Assembly: GCF_029227915.1 (NCBI RefSeq)
Contig: NC_079886.1
Location: 17,958,501-18,022,500 of the forward strand
Length of the DNA: 64,000 bases
Source: Hydractinia symbiolongicarpus
Taxonomy: Eukaryota > Cnidaria > Hydrozoa > Anthoathecata > Hydractiniidae
Direction of reading: 5' to 3'
Below the pieces are notes generated by a model. It was not told where the DNA came from, did not search any database, and was given only the letters and a program-made list of their open reading frames with translations. Positions 1 to 13,954 of this stretch are shown piece after piece. A program made the translations under genes and the position numbers. Every line of letters begins with the position of its first letter. Within the stretch, counting starts at the first letter, position 1.

Positions 1-3000
1 AGGTAGCCAAGAAAAACATCGGCTTCAACGAGCTTTATATCGACTCGGTACCACAAAGCTACACCAAGTAATCTGAAAACGAGAGGAGACGTATTTGTTA
101 TGATTTCGTCGCCCTGTATTTAGTAATTTTAGTAAAACTGGATATCAGCATCGTTCTTATGGCTAAAAAAGGCTATTGTTAAAAAAGTAAGAATGAACAA
201 AAAAAATCCGCACACCGTTTTAGCAAGGTTAACCCAAGGACCATTTAAGAACAGAAGCTGATGAAAAATAATGAGATTGTAAAAAGTTGGAGCTCGTAGA
301 AGCCGATTTTTTTCACTGAGTAAATTTATTGAGCTATTTGGTCAGCTAACAAAGGGTTACTGGCACCTTAAAAGAAAAATTTTACCTTAATTTTTTTCCA
401 ATTGCATTTAAAAAAATAAGAGTTCGGTAAAATTGTATCAGTTTTTGGATCAGCAAATTAATTTTACCTTCGCTATCTTCAAGTTGACTAGCCTGGAATG
501 AATCTAAGAAACGACAAAAGAATAAAATTATTTGATCTAAAGTAGATGTAGTTATTCATTCTAAAATAAGCAAAGTTGTACAAATTAACATAAATAAAAA
601 ATATTATGGGAACAGAAAATAATTTTTTTCTCACTTTGAACAGTGCATTTTTTTAATTTTAAAGAAAAACAGTATTCCGACATTAACGAGATTGAAGGAA
701 CACGTTAACATATTTTTGGATCATAAAAAATATATCATAAGAGACAACTGTACATTACGCTTCTCTGCATTGGTGAAAAGCAATGAGATTAGCGTACGAG
801 TATGTGTTTTTTTCAATTTTTTTTACCTTGTGCCCTGATTCCTTGACGCCTTTTTAAAGCGGAATCTAAATATAAAAAGTATAAAAGTTACAATGAAAAC
901 TTTCAATCAAAAAAATTCATCATTTCTATGTATTCATTATCATGGCAAGCTATTTAAACTAGTTGATTTCAGGAGACAGGTATAGCCGCAACAAATGTTT
1001 CTCAAGATGGAATGTACCATTTTTGAGATTATAAATTTCAAAGCAATTTATATCTTGACTTGCTTAGAAAAAAAACTGAGCGAAAAAAATTAATGCTCCA
1101 AAAATACATTGATAGACAATCTGAATGAGTCTAAGAAATCAAATTGATTTCTCTGATGTAGATATTCATTCTGATAGTTTTAAATGTTTAAAAATGAAAT
1201 TTGGCCACTCAGGATCGAAGGCTCGACGGATCAAGGAGATAGACAAAACTGACAAAAACGTGAATTTACGGCAATCTCTTTAACAATTGGTCGAAGAAGA
1301 AGAAAGAGGCTGCCCGTAAGATCTCGGATCGATTCATAAATTTTAAGAAATGCTATTGGGTAACTCAGTATTAGACAAAGCTTTTCATAATTGTAACACA
1401 AATGTTAAAGTGATTGTAGACAATTTGTATATCTTAATCTTTTGTTAACACTCGAGATCAAAATTCGAAACAGTCCTGTCTAAAAAAAATTCTACTTAAA
1501 ATTCGAAAGTACCTAAAGAATAAAACTTTGTAAACAAAACATTACGATGTTCGACACGTACAGAATAACGTGTAAAGTTGAATGCGGAGCTAAAATATAG
1601 TCACAACGAATATCGAAGTAATTTTTTAACTAGCTAGGTAGCCAAGAAAAACATCGGCTTCAACGAGCTTTATATCGACTCGGTACCACAAAGCTACACC
1701 AAGTAATCTGAAAACGAGAGGAGACGTATTTGTTATGATTTCGTCGCCCTGTATTTAGTAATTTTAGTAAAACTGGATATCAGCATCGTTCTTATGGCTA
1801 AAAAAGGCTATTGTTAAAAAAATAAGAATGAACAAAAAAAATCCGCACACCGTTTTAGCAAGGTTAACCCAAGGACCATTTAAGAACAGAAGCTGATGAA
1901 AAATAATGAGATTGTAAAAAGTTGGAGCTCGTAGAAGCCGATTTTTTTCACTGAGTAAATTTATTGAGCTATTTGGTCAGCTAACAAAGGGTTACTGGCA
2001 CCTTAAAAGAAAAATTTTACCTTAATTTTTTTCCAATTGCATTTAAAAAAATAAGAGTTCGGTAAAATTGTATCAGTTTTTGGATCAGCAAATTAATTTT
2101 ACCTTCGCTATCTTCAAGTTGACTAGCCTGGAATGAATCTAAGAAACGACAAAAGAATAAAATTATTTGATCTAAAGTAGATGTAGTTATTCATTCTAAA
2201 ATAAGCAAAGTTGTACAAATTAACATAAATAAAAAATATTATGGGAACAGAAAATAATTTTTTTCTCACTTTGAACAGTGCATTTTTTTAATTTTAAAGA
2301 AAAACAGTATTCCGACATTAACGAGATTGAAGGAACACGTTAACATATTTTTGGATCATAAAAAATATATCATAAGAGACAACTGTACATTACGCTTCTC
2401 TGCATTGGTGAAAAGCAATGAGATTAGCGCACGAGTATGTGTTTTTTTTTCAATTTTTTTTACCTTGTGCCCTGATTCCTTGACGCCTTTTTAAAGCGGA
2501 ATCTAAATATAAAAAGCATAAAAGTTACAATGAAAACTTTCAATCAAAAAATTTCATCATTTCTATGTATTCATTATCATGGCAAGCTATTTAAACTAGT
2601 TGATTTCAGGAGACAGGTATAGTCGCAACAAATGTTTCTCAAGATGGAATGTACCATTTTTGAGATTATAAATTTCAAAGCAATTTATATCTTGACTTGG
2701 TTAGCAAAAAAACTGAGCGAAAAAAATTAATGCTCCAAAAATACATTGATAGACAATCTGAATGAATCTAAGAAATCAAATTGATTTCTCTGATGTAGAT
2801 ATTCATTCTGATAGTTTTAAATGTTTAAAAATGAAATTTGGCCACTCAGAATCGAAGGCTCGACGGATCAAGCAGATAGACAAAACTGACAAAAACGTGA
2901 ATTTACGGCAATCTCTTTAACAATTGGTCGAAGAAGAAGAAAGAGGCTGCCCGTAAGATCTCGGATCAAATCATAAATTTTAAGAAATGCTATTGGGTAA

Positions 3001-3075
3001 CTCAGTATTAGACAAAGCTTTTCATAATTGTAACACAAATGTTAAAGTGATTGTAGACAATTTGTATATCTTAAT

Positions 3076-3291
3076 ACAATAATAACCAATTACCCCGGGC
3101 TGTACCGCCAAATATTGCCCGAGGTCTAAGTGCCGACCGAGCTTGCAACGTCGGTGCAATCACTGAGGGTGATATATTTGGTACAGCACGGGTAATCGGT
3201 TAATATTGTATTTGTTAACCGTCTAAGTTAGATAAAAATAAAAAAAAGAAATTTTAGTTTAGTGTTCTTATAATATAATTAAGTAGCACTA
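3076..3291. repeat. 216-bp hairpin-containing insert in array unit 2
   Basis: Unit 1 reads CTTAAT directly into CTTTTGTTAACAC, while unit 2 has 216 extra bases at that point. The first 137 bases (3075-3211) form an inverted repeat, TACAATAATAACC...GGTTAATATTGTA, extending inward through ATTACCC, CTGTACC and CCAAATAT. Inside the stem lie two small hairpins, CCGAC...GTCGG and ATCAC...GTGAT, so a transcript could fold as a three-way junction. Either a MITE inserted before the array expanded or unit 1 lost it. No clear target-site duplication is visible. Confidence 0.75.
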
Positions 3292-4826
3292 CTTTTGTTA
3301 ACACTCGAGATCAAAATTCAAAACAGTCCTGTCTAAAAAAAATTCTACTTTAAAATTCGAAAGTACCTAAAAACTTTGTAAACAAAACATTACGATGTTC
3401 GACACGTACAGAATAACGTGCAAAGTTGAATGCGGAGCTAAAATATAGTTACAACGAATATCGAAGTAATTTTTTAACTAGCTAGGTAGCCGAGAAAAAC
3501 ATCGGCTTCAACGAGCTTTATATCGACGCGGTACGACAAAGCTACACGAAGTAATCTGAAAACGAGAGGAGACGTATTTGTTATGATTTCGTCGCCCTGT
3601 ATTTAGTAATTTTAGTAAAACTGGATATCAGCATCGTTCTTATGGCTAAAAAAGGCTATTGTTAAAAACATAAGAATGAACAAAAAAAATCCGCACACCG
3701 TTTTAGCAAGGTTAACCCAAGGACCATTTAAGAACAGAAGCTGATGAAAAATAATGAGATTGTAAAAAGTTGGAGCTCGTAGAAGCCGATTTTTTTCACT
3801 GAGTAAATTTATTGAGCTATTTGGCCAGCTAACAAAGGGTTACTGGCACCTTAAAAGAAAAATTTTACCTTAATTTTTTTCCAATTGCATTTAAAAAAAT
3901 AAGAGTTCGGTAAAATTGTATCAGTTTTTGGATCAGCAAATTAATTTTACCTTCGCTATCTTCAAGTTGACTAGCCTGGAATGAATCTAAGAAACGACAA
4001 AAGAATAAAATTATTTGATCTAAAGTAGATGTAGTTATTCATTCTAAAATAAGCAAAGTTGTACAAATTAACATAAATAAAAAATATTATGGGAACAGAA
4101 AATAATTTTTTTCTCACTTTGAACAGTGCATTTTTTTAATTTTAAAGAAAAACAGTATTCCGACATTAACGAGATTGAAGGAACACGTTAACATATTTTT
4201 GGATCATAAAAAATATATCATAAGAGACAACTGTACATAACGCTTCTCTGCATTGGTGAAAAGCAATGAGATTAGCGTACAAGTATGTGTTTTTTTTCAA
4301 TTTTTTTTACCTTGTGCCCTGATTCCTTGACGCCTTTTTAAAGCGGAATCTAAATATAAAAAGCATAAAAGTTACAATGAAAACTTTCAATCAAAAAATT
4401 TCATCATTTCTATGTATTCATTATCATGGCAAGCTATTTAAACTAGTTGATTTCAGGAGACAGGTATAGCCGCAACAAATGTTTCTCAAGATGGAATGTA
4501 CCATTTTTGAGATTATAAATTTCAAAGCAATTTATATCTTGACTTGCTTAGAAAAAAAACTGAGCGAAAAAAATTAATGCTCCAAAAATACATTGATAGA
4601 CAATCTGAATGAGTCTAAGAAATCAAATTGATTTCTCTGATGTAGATATTCATTCTGATAGTTTTAAATGTTTAAAAATGAAATTTGGCCACTCAGGATC
4701 GAAGGCTCGACGGATCAAGCAGATAGACAAAACTGACAAAAACGTGAATTTACGGCAATCTCTTTAACAATTGGTCGAAGAAGAAGAAAGTGTTAAAGTG
4801 ATTGTAGACAATTTGTATATCTTAAT

Positions 4827-5041
4827 ACAATAATAACCAATTACCCCGGGCTGTACCGCCAAATATCGCCCGAGGTCTAAGTGCCGACCGAGCTTGCAAC
4901 GTCGGTGGAATCACTGAGGGTGATATATTTGGTACAGCACGGGTAATCGGTTAATATTGTATTTGTTAACCGTTAAGTTAGATAAAAATAAAAAAAAGAA
5001 ATTTTAGTTTAGTGTTCTTATAATATAATTCAGTAGCACTA
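4827..5041. repeat. Same hairpin insert in array unit 3
   Basis: This is homologous to the insert of unit 2 at the same position in the unit, with its inverted repeat at about 4826-4962. It differs by a few substitutions (for example AAATATCGCCC for AAATATTGCCC, and CGGTGGAATC for CGGTGCAATC). The identical position indicates that units 2 and 3 descend from one inserted copy. Confidence 0.75.
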
Positions 5042-5395
5042 CTTTTGTTAACACTCGAGATCAAAATTCGAAACAGTCCTGTCTAAAAAAAAATTCTACT
5101 TAAAATTCGAAAGTACCTAAAGAATAAAACTTTGTAAACAAAACATTACGACACGTACAGAATAACGTGTAAAGTTGAATGCGGAGCTAAAATATAGTTA
5201 CAACGAATATCGAAGTAATTTTTTAACTAGCTAGGTAGCCAAGAAAAACATCGGCTTCAACGAGCTTTATATCGACTCGGTACCACAAAGCTAAACGAAC
5301 TAATCTGAAAACGAGAGGAGACGTATTTGTTATGATTTCGTCGCCCTGTATTTAGCATTTTTGGTAAAACTGGATATCTGCATCGTTTTTATGGA

Positions 5396-8300
5396 CAATG
5401 TAGCTAGTTAACTAGCCATGTTGAAGAAGCATCCACACGGAAAGTTGCTGAATCTGGTTATTTTAACTGTTAAACTTGCCATTGTTGTTGTGTTTATCCT
5501 ATGAAAATGTTTTTATCGATGTATTGTAGGAGTTAGATATATAATCATTTCTAATGCTTCTTAAAACTTGTTTTTCGTGCTTGTTTACATTTTAAGCTAC
5601 CATTTTTCTTGACGACGGGCAATATTGCAGAATATCAGCCCGTCGTCAAGAGCGCTAAGCCAATCAGTATGCCTAAAAACCCGTATTGCCCGCTTGAGAA
5701 ATCCAGACGGTTAACAAACAATAATATTAACTCTGACAAGTCTTTATTAACCAACTGGTTCTGATGCAAAAGCGATGTGAGTAACGCACGTAATTGTTTA
5801 CATACTCCTACACAAACATCGTCGAATGTTGCGTGGAATAGTGATTTTTTTGAAGTTATTTTGTTCTTGTTATTTTATTATGCTCCATGAAACTCCAGGA
5901 TACTTACTAAGTTTTTATATTTATCTATTAGACGTCTATTAGACGACATTGGCCATAACTCGAAACTACCCCTTAAATTTCTTTAAAATTCTTATAATCA
6001 GATAAATATAACTTTCGATAAGATTATCCTTAAAACTGGAAACTGAAATTTATCTAATCTTTTTAAAGTTTTTAAGATTTTTATATTAAGAGTAAACATT
6101 ACCATTTCGTTTAAAATGTACTTTATACTGTTTTATTAGCGTTATGTAGTACTGTATATTGGCTGGACTCCTACTCGTTATTAAAAAAGTGATACGACAG
6201 TCTTTTTGGTATTGAATTACATGTCCTTTAAAAGTAAAGTTTGACCGCCCACTTACCTTGATAAGCTGATATCATCGAAATAAATGCAAAAAATATTGCT
6301 ACTTTTATCTTCATTTCTGCAACGCTATGTCAAGACCTCGATATTCTGATTCAATACAATGATACTGACTTTCAGACTGGAAAATCATCACCTTTTATAG
6401 AAGAGTTTTCAGTGGGTATTATGAAAAATGTTCATCTATTTTTAGAAATAAGCTATTTTTTTAACAAGCATACATGACGTGAATGGTACTTAATCACGGA
6501 TTCGCAATTTCTAAATCAATTAATATGCACACAGAACTATTGATCAGGGATAAAAATACAAAAGCATCGGCTCATAGTTAAGAAGGTTTTCTTTTCTACT
6601 GTAACTTAAACAAATGCCGAAGTAATATGAGAAATGAGATGCGTTTGTGCCAAGACCACCATCTAATGCCATATGGATTTTTTTTAATCCCCCGCTAACG
6701 TTATTGATCTTGAAACAAGCAAAAGGTATAAACGGACAGTTTGGCTTTGTGTATTTACATTGCAATTAGAAATGAAAGAAAATGACAATATCTCTGGCGT
6801 CATTAAACACGGAAACTTAATTGCATTATTAGTACAAAAAAGGCGAGAAACACGATCAATGTCCTCACTATAACGTAAAACACCAAAACACATCATTTTA
6901 AATGTATATTTACTTTTTTTGAGTTTACAACGATGCAAACTTTCACAATAATAAGGTACTAAATTATAGTTACTAAATTATAGTTTTTATATTATCATAT
7001 TAACGATTTTCAATTTTTTTCATACTGAACTCAAATCAACTAAAATACCAAGCATAGACGGTAAAGAATAAAAAGATTAAAATATGAGAGAAGATTTTCT
7101 TAAAAACTATTTACATCATCAGTCTCTATATACAACTAAATTCTTACAATAAAATCAACCAACTTTTAAACTTTTAACCATCCATAATTATTCGACTTGG
7201 GCGTATTTAAAAGCACGATTAATTACTTAAATTTTGCAAAAAAATGACAACGATTGGTGATTTACTAGATCATTTAATTCCAGTTTGCGTAGAGTAATGT
7301 TCTTAGTCATTTAACTAAGAATCTTCGGGAAAGTGAATGATTCTATGTATTGGTGATTAAAATTTCCACTGGTTATTAATTTTCCTCGGCTAACATTTAC
7401 CCCGGTGTTTTTTCACCAAAAGAAATAAAGATGCGGCAATTTAAGGATGGCAAGCAAATAGACAAATTCAAAAATTCAATTACTAAGTAGTTCTACAGCA
7501 TGGGCCATCACTTAATAGCTTTAGTGACCCATTTACACTATGAAACGTTGTGACAATTATGGCCTGGAAAATTACTCCCGGACAATTGTCCTTGTATTAT
7601 ATTTCCGTTCAGATGTCTCTCATTGTTAAGGGTTTCCAAAGTTAACAAATGTTTGCTTGGTATTTGCGTTTTAAAGAAGGTACATTTTATTCTAAGCAAC
7701 CATGTGGCCCATATTCATAAGCTTATTGTGTCCATGTGTGTGACTTTTTCATAGTAGTTTACGTCTTTTACAATGTTCCTTAACAAAACTATACCTTTAA
7801 AATTGCTCTTTTATTTACAAAGCTTCTTTGTATTACAAAGATTGACGACAGTAACATTATTAAATTATTGAGGCCAGTGCATTGTACTTATAAGTTTAAA
7901 GCTAAGAATCTTGGACGTGAAATAAACAAAATAACTACATATCAAGTACTTAAACAAAAGGAACCGGGATTATAAGAAGTAAATCCAAGCATGACGTAGA
8001 AAGACCTTTCAAATATTCCTCTTTATGGTAAAATTAATAGTCATCTTAAAAAGTTAAGCACTATATATATATATAGACACAAAAATTATATTTCGTTCTT
8101 TTTTAAGAGACTAGCGGTACCGCTACATCGACAGTTATAATTTGCATTCGTTCTTTTCGCTTTCTTTTTAAGTGTACTGTAACAATTTTAACTATATGTA
8201 AATATATAATTGTAAGTTTTAACTGTAAGAGGTAATTTTATTAGTATTGATGTGAATTCACTCACTTTTACCTGTGCATAATGTAAATTAGTGATTAACT

Positions 8301-9137
8301 ATAGATCGACAACTTTTCACGAATTAAAGTGCTTAGGCTAATGAAGCGTGTAAGAGGCAATAAACAATGTTGCAAGTTTGTACAGTTTATTCTGAAGAAG
8401 TTTCGTAAGAGAACGAAATATAAATACTTCTTTTAAACAATGTGTTATTAGCTGTAGAACACACAGCTTCTAGTTTCGGCTGAAAGCTCTAACAAAATCC
8501 TGATCTTCTGGGATTTAAGTCAGGATATGCGTATCTCGAACGCGGTTAGTAAAATTGACGTTTAATCTGCCATTTTAAAAGCTGCATGCTCAGGTTTGAA
8601 AAAGATCTCTCTTTGTCTTGTAAATGCTGCGTATGTTTTCTATACTATATAAATCTTTACCTATGTAAATCTTAGTAAAATGTTTTTATTATTTTGGCTA
8701 CAACAGACGTATATGGCAGACCAGCTACCGTAGTCAGTGTCAGTTAGATGGCAATTTAATACATACAGACAGCTAGCTAGCTCTATTTTGTGCTATTCTC
8801 TCAAGTTTTCCATTTAGTTTGGTATGAGTCCATTTTGGGCTAGCCATTGTTACTTCTTGTGTTGTTTTTACCAACCTAAAGGTAGCCACAAAGTAGTAGG
8901 GAGGCATATAGCTTTGGTAATAACAATCCTGCAAATTTTAGCTATGATGCTTTTTTCATACATCATAATTTATTGTGTTTACTTCAACGTAGAAATAGAA
9001 TAAAATACTTTATCCTAGTGGTATAAACGAGCTTCGATGTTTATGTTTTAATGGAATTTCCACGCTTGCGCATAAAATCAGAAAAATCGACAGATTATAA
9101 AATGGGCCAGACTATATAGAAGAAGAATGTTAACATT
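5396..9137. other. Non-coding stretch, no gene recognised
   Basis: Only short ORFs (up to 84 codons) without recognisable domains occur here. One perfect 13-bp stem lies at 5608-5650. A short TATATATATATA tract lies near 8064. I see no RNA gene or long terminal repeats. Confidence 0.6.
5608..5650. repeat. Perfect 13-bp inverted repeat, possible transposon end
   Basis: CTTGACGACGGGC (5608-5620) and its exact complement (5638-5650) flank a 17-base AT-rich loop. The sequence just before it (TGTTTACATTTTAAGCTACC) closely resembles the subterminal sequence of ISL2EU copy 3 near 62,595. It may be a solitary end of a related element, but no partner end was found nearby. Confidence 0.45.
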
Positions 9138-9841
<704 letters not shown>

Positions 9842-10819
9842 ACAGGTCAAGTTATGGTTAAAAAGTATCTAGTAGCATTTTTTCACTGATGTATAATGTA
9901 AATTATAATCTGCATGCAAAAACTAGATTTTAATTTTAAGATCAAATTAAGATGCCTTCACTGAAAATTAAAGTTTGTAATAGGCTGGTTGGTCTACGGC
10001 TTATCGCATGCTTATTTTGCCTGTCGTTTTGTGCAAAAGATCTTGGGAATATATACAACACCATATCACAATGGAACTAGTCTGAAATTGCTCAGATTTG
10101 TAGAAATTTTCTGCAGAAAATGTCTCAAAGGGTATTCTATTGGACTAGCCTTCAACCCATAAAAAAAACGGTTGACAATCCCAGATATCTTTAGATTTTC
10201 GTCCATGATATATATCCCTGTCATCCTTTTACAGGCGTCCTTGGCACAAAATTACAATTCGGCTACCAGTTTAAATAAAATATACATATTATTATTGAGC
10301 TCACTGCTCAGTGACTAAACAGGAGGGTTCTACAATTTAGCCACCCTGTTTAATTTTTCCTCTGTAAAACAAGCACCAAGCATTAGTTATGCTACCTAAA
10401 TTGCAAAGTCAACCTTTTGTTGCCTTAATGAATTTCCTATCTTCAATGCTTTAAAGTGTTTTCTATTTTATTGACATAAACTAGCTCCTATGCAGGGATA
10501 TTGAGTTATTAAAACATGCTTTTACTGGTACAACTTTAAACTTTTATTAGAAACCTTGTTTACTTAAAAAAATGATGTAACTTTTCTATTTCATTATATT
10601 TCAGTCTTGCGTTTGTGAAAAGTAATAAAAACGATTTTTAATAATTAGTCTAGCATCACCTGTTGCAAATGCTAGGCAAGCGAGGCTTAGGTTTTTGTTG
10701 GTTTGCAATACGTTAATGATTAGAAATAGGCTTTGTGTATCCTCAGTAACAAAAAAAAAACCAGCTCCTCATAATTCCACAGCTTCATAGCTGTACAGCT
10801 AGTTTGTTGTTCTTGTTAT
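9842..10819. other. Non-coding stretch, nothing recognised
   Basis: AT-rich sequence without a convincing ORF, terminal repeat or RNA gene. Confidence 0.5.
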
Positions 10820-11005
10820 AACTCGTTTAAGCTTATTTGAAAATATAACTATATCAGGTCTTAGTTGTGACACAGCAATGTGGCCTGGAAAAACAAAGTT
10901 TGGACTAGTGTCGGCCACAACTATCCAATCGTTGGTGAGATGCAATATACCTGTAACCTTTGTCTTCGATTTAAGGCAACATAAGCACCTGCCTTAACAA
11001 AGTCG
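10820..11005 (-). pseudogene. Fragment of a retroelement C-terminal nuclease-like domain
   Basis: Reading the minus strand with frame changes gives FVKAGA, then ILHL.NDWIVVADTSPNFVF, then PGHIAVSQLRPDIVIFSN followed by KRVI. The same block occurs at 63.7-64.0 kb (FPGHIALTSLRPDLVIYSN) and, more decayed, at 21.7-22.0 kb. The RPD(I/L)VI...VI.EL arrangement resembles a PD-(D/E)XK nuclease core such as the restriction-like endonuclease of R2-type non-LTR elements; that comparison is inference. The copy is truncated on both sides and broken. Confidence 0.6.
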
Positions 11006-12704
11006 TGGAATTACATCTCCTAGAGATGGTAAGTGGAAGTGCTGACAGGAATTGTTTTAAAGTGTTAACCAAGTGCACTAGCACCTAATCGTGCCTAAAC
11101 GTATATCTTCCCTGAACTAGAGCTATTTTACATGCACCCAGAATGTGAGCGGAAGTGCAGATTTCTTTGTGGCACAAAAACAAGATGATTCAGTAATTAT
11201 TTTCCAACGTTTTAGATTATTCGGGGATGGTAAGACATCATATGTGGACTGGAGACAGAAAGATAAAAGGTTTGGCGGGGTAGCTAGTATGTCTTTCCTT
11301 AAAATAATAGGAATAAATAAGGCTAGCCAGCTAGCTGTCTTCAGGAGGATGCAGCCTTGAAATATAGTATAACAAATATGGCGTCCTTGAACTCGGTCCC
11401 TTGAAAGGAACGATTTGCACCTTAACCCCTAGAGCTCGGTTTAGTTTAACAAAATCCTCCTCGTTAAAAACATAACTGGAAACGAAAATTTGAAGGAGTA
11501 TCTAGCATAGCTCTTCAAATAGTATTAAAATAACAGTCTATAACTTTGTGATCTTTGTGATCAAATTCATAACGCAGTCTTTACTCTTTTTCCAATTTAA
11601 CGAATGGATACGTACACAGCTGTAGTGCTGCGTCGCGGGGTCAGGTCAGACTTAAAAACTTGGATTTGCGCGCAAAGCATGATGGAAAGCAATGTATGCG
11701 TGGAAAAACATGCAAAAATTTCGACAAGACGATCCCTTGCTAAACCAAACAACTCGCGTATACGCGATTTAAAAAACAAGTTACATCTTTTATGTAAAAT
11801 TGGGCAAACAATATACGCTCGAGCGATTAACAGTAAATACGTTGCTATATAAATACGTATAGAATAACAATAAAAAGTTTTATTCCTGTAGCTGGGAGAA
11901 AGAAAATAAATAAAATGTGCAGAGTACATATTGAAGTTTTAAAGTACAGGTTTAAAACTTCAATATGTTAAAACTTCACTTCAATACAAGCTTTAGGAAT
12001 GGATGGTTGGGACACAATAACTTAGAGTTTATCAGCAAGCAATTATCCGGCACATAGAACCGGGTTGTATAGTAATCAAGCATTAAAATACGAGACCTCA
12101 CAACATCCCTGACTGGGAAGTGCCCACCTCCTTCTAAGCCTTATAGGTCGTTCCCATCTGCCTAAGACCCGTTATACCTTAACATTTTACCAAGCTGTAC
12201 CGTATTATCTTCAATAACATTGAAATAAAATCTAGTGTTTATATGTGAGGAGGCTAATAGCGTACCATTTGTTTAAGAAGATGCCGCTATGGCAGTTACA
12301 CTATAAAAGATAAGCGGAAGAAAACGTTAGAGTGCACGATTTCTTTGAGAACCTGATTAAAGGAACAAGTGCATTATGCGAACATAACGAAAAGAGTAAG
12401 TTTGTATGTCCTATCGTTACCAATAAAACAACAGTGGAATAAAAAGAAAGAAAGGCTACTCCTCATACCACCAAAGTACTACTAGGCCTAATGTTTAAGT
12501 GGACAAACAGACAGCGAAGTATCTTCTCCAATGTCACTGCGGTTAGACAGTGTAGTAGTAATGCGCTAAGTGGGGTCACCGGATTTGCATCCAGTGTCTA
12601 AAATCCAAAATGTAGATCCAAAATCACTGCACAAAAACAAAAACAAAAAAAAAAAAATAATAATTATAATAAATAAAGGATAAATACAAAAATTAGTAAT
12701 ACAA
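11006..12704. other. Stretch without a recognised gene
   Basis: Short ORFs of 71-110 codons occur (for example overlapping plus and minus ORFs at 11597-11929), but none resembles a known domain. A perfect 17-bp hairpin lies at 11927-11967, and A-rich sequence near 12,640. Confidence 0.45.
11927..11967. repeat. Perfect 17-bp hairpin
   Basis: CATATTGAAGTTTTAAA (11927-11943) pairs exactly with TTTAAAACTTCAATATG (11951-11967) around the 7-base loop GTACAGG. The stem is short for a microRNA precursor; a small fold-back repeat is the simpler reading. Confidence 0.7.
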
Positions 12705-13670
12705 TTAGTAATACAAGGTAACACGCTCATTAAGCCCACTAGGTTAGAATGAATCTAATCTGTGCTGCCAAAAGGATTCTTTACGCCTTAACCAAGACAA
12801 ACTTTCGGCATGGTCAATTAACGTAAATGACCAATCTTCCATTCCATTATGACCAGGCTGTTTATAATAAGAGTGAAAGTAAAGCTGTATAACAAGCATC
12901 CCTGAACTAAATTTTCGGTGACTGCATTTTTAGTTGTTGAAGCGCATCCTAAATTTAGTTCTACTTTAATTGGAGAAACTTTCGCGAGAAAAAATTCTGA
13001 AAATTTCGCGAAATTAACTTTCACGAATGTAGAAACCCGATAATTTTCGCGAGATAAACTTTCTCAAACAAGGATTTTTCAGTTGGAAAAACTTCAAAAT
13101 TCTTAGCATAATTGTCATTTTTTCTAGCCATAATATAAACTTTCAAAAACTCTTATATTTTCCAAAAAATGTTTCGTCATCAAAATCGTCAAACATATCG
13201 AATGCATTGGTATGATGTTCTTCAGGCTCCCATAAACAGATATTAGAATTGAATACTGGAGAATACAAAATATTTAGAATAGTTAAGTTTTTGTGCTTAC
13301 TGGATAATCTTTCGCGAATAAAGAATTTCGGAAACTTTCGCGAGATAAAGTTTCGCGAATGAAAAAACCCGCAAATTTTTGCGAAATAATTTTTCACGAA
13401 AAAAGCGAAAAATCGCGAATTTGCGAAAGCTTCTCTCGCAAAAGTTTCTCCAATTAAAGTACTAACAACATACTGCAAGCCACATTTTCTACACTGTGCC
13501 AAATAAACAACCTTATCAGAATTACAGTTCATTTTCTTACCTTTAATTTTAAAAATCGTGAAAGGTTTTGTTTCTTCCACATAGTCCCAAACATCGCAAC
13601 GCTTGGTACCACATTTCTGACTTACCCCACATACCTTTTCCTTAACAGGCAATTCTGCCCTAACTAACAT
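12705..13670 (-). pseudogene. Penelope-like element C-terminus with GIY-YIG domain, split by a MITE
   Basis: The upstream part (13,463-13,670) encodes a Cys-rich region (C..KC...RCDVWDYVEET, NCNSDKVVYLAQCRKCGLQYV) of the type that leads into the GIY-YIG nuclease of Penelope-like retroelements, which nicks the target for priming. The downstream part (12,705-12,961) continues with TKFRMRFNN, KQPGHNGMEDWSFTLID, WLRRKESFWQHRLDSF and PSGLNER, the expected rest of the domain. A 496-bp MITE sits between. Removing it with one TA restores ...QYVVSRTKFRMRFNN in one frame. A further in-frame stop follows LDSF. This is a non-functional fragment, with the reverse transcriptase part absent. Confidence 0.8.
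12964..13459. mobile_element. 496-bp MITE with TA duplication (CTTTAATTGG family)
   Basis: The termini are CTTTAATTGGAGAAACTTT and its complement AAAGTTTCTCCAATTAAAG, flanked by TA on both sides (12962-12963 and 13460-13461). The body is rich in CGCGAAA motifs. It carries no coding capacity. TA duplication fits Tc1/mariner-like mobilisation. A shorter relative lies at 42011-42191. Confidence 0.85.
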
Positions 13671-13954
13671 GTTTTTCCCTCTCCTAAAACCAACTACTGG
13701 GGGTGCAGGAAAGACGTCACGGTGTTCTTGATTAGGCTTAACAAGAAGATAAATGTTCCGCAGATTTTTTTAATTTATTTTTACGTGTTAAAAACATCGG
13801 GCTATTAAATGTCAACGTCAAGGGGACGTTCGATGTTTGTTCCATTTTTTTCAGCATCGAACCTTGCATTGTCTGAAGACGCGTTGTTCGTGTTTTGTTT
13901 TGGTAAAAGACAATTACTTATTTATTTAAGTACATGGTTTTGAATTTTTAAACG

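Larger units (their letters stand above)
1..5395. repeat. Tandem array of a 1.6-1.8 kb unit, 3 full copies plus a partial fourth
   Basis: Three near-identical units (1-1635, 1636-3483, 3484-5232) are followed by a partial fourth that stays alignable to about 5395. Each begins near AGGTAGCC(A/G)AGAAAAACATC, and the array runs off the left edge. No unit contains an ORF above about 60 codons and I recognise no RNA gene. Length differences come from a 216-bp insert in units 2 and 3 that unit 1 lacks, and from a roughly 95-bp deletion in unit 3 (after GAAGAAGAAGAAAG near 4790). Each unit holds two small inverted repeats of the form GAATGAATCT...TATTCATTC. Satellite DNA or tandem non-coding transposon debris are both possible. 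Confidence 0.9.

Noticed and set aside
1-5395. rDNA spacer, histone cluster or CRISPR array as explanation of the tandem array
   Set aside because: No rRNA or histone sequence is visible, and the repeat unit is far too long for CRISPR.
11597-11929. Overlapping 82- and 110-codon ORFs as host small genes
   Set aside because: No domain, signal or conserved neighbour supports either strand.
11927-11967. MicroRNA precursor
   Set aside because: The stem is only 17 bp with a 7-base loop, too short for a typical precursor, and no flanking pairing was seen.
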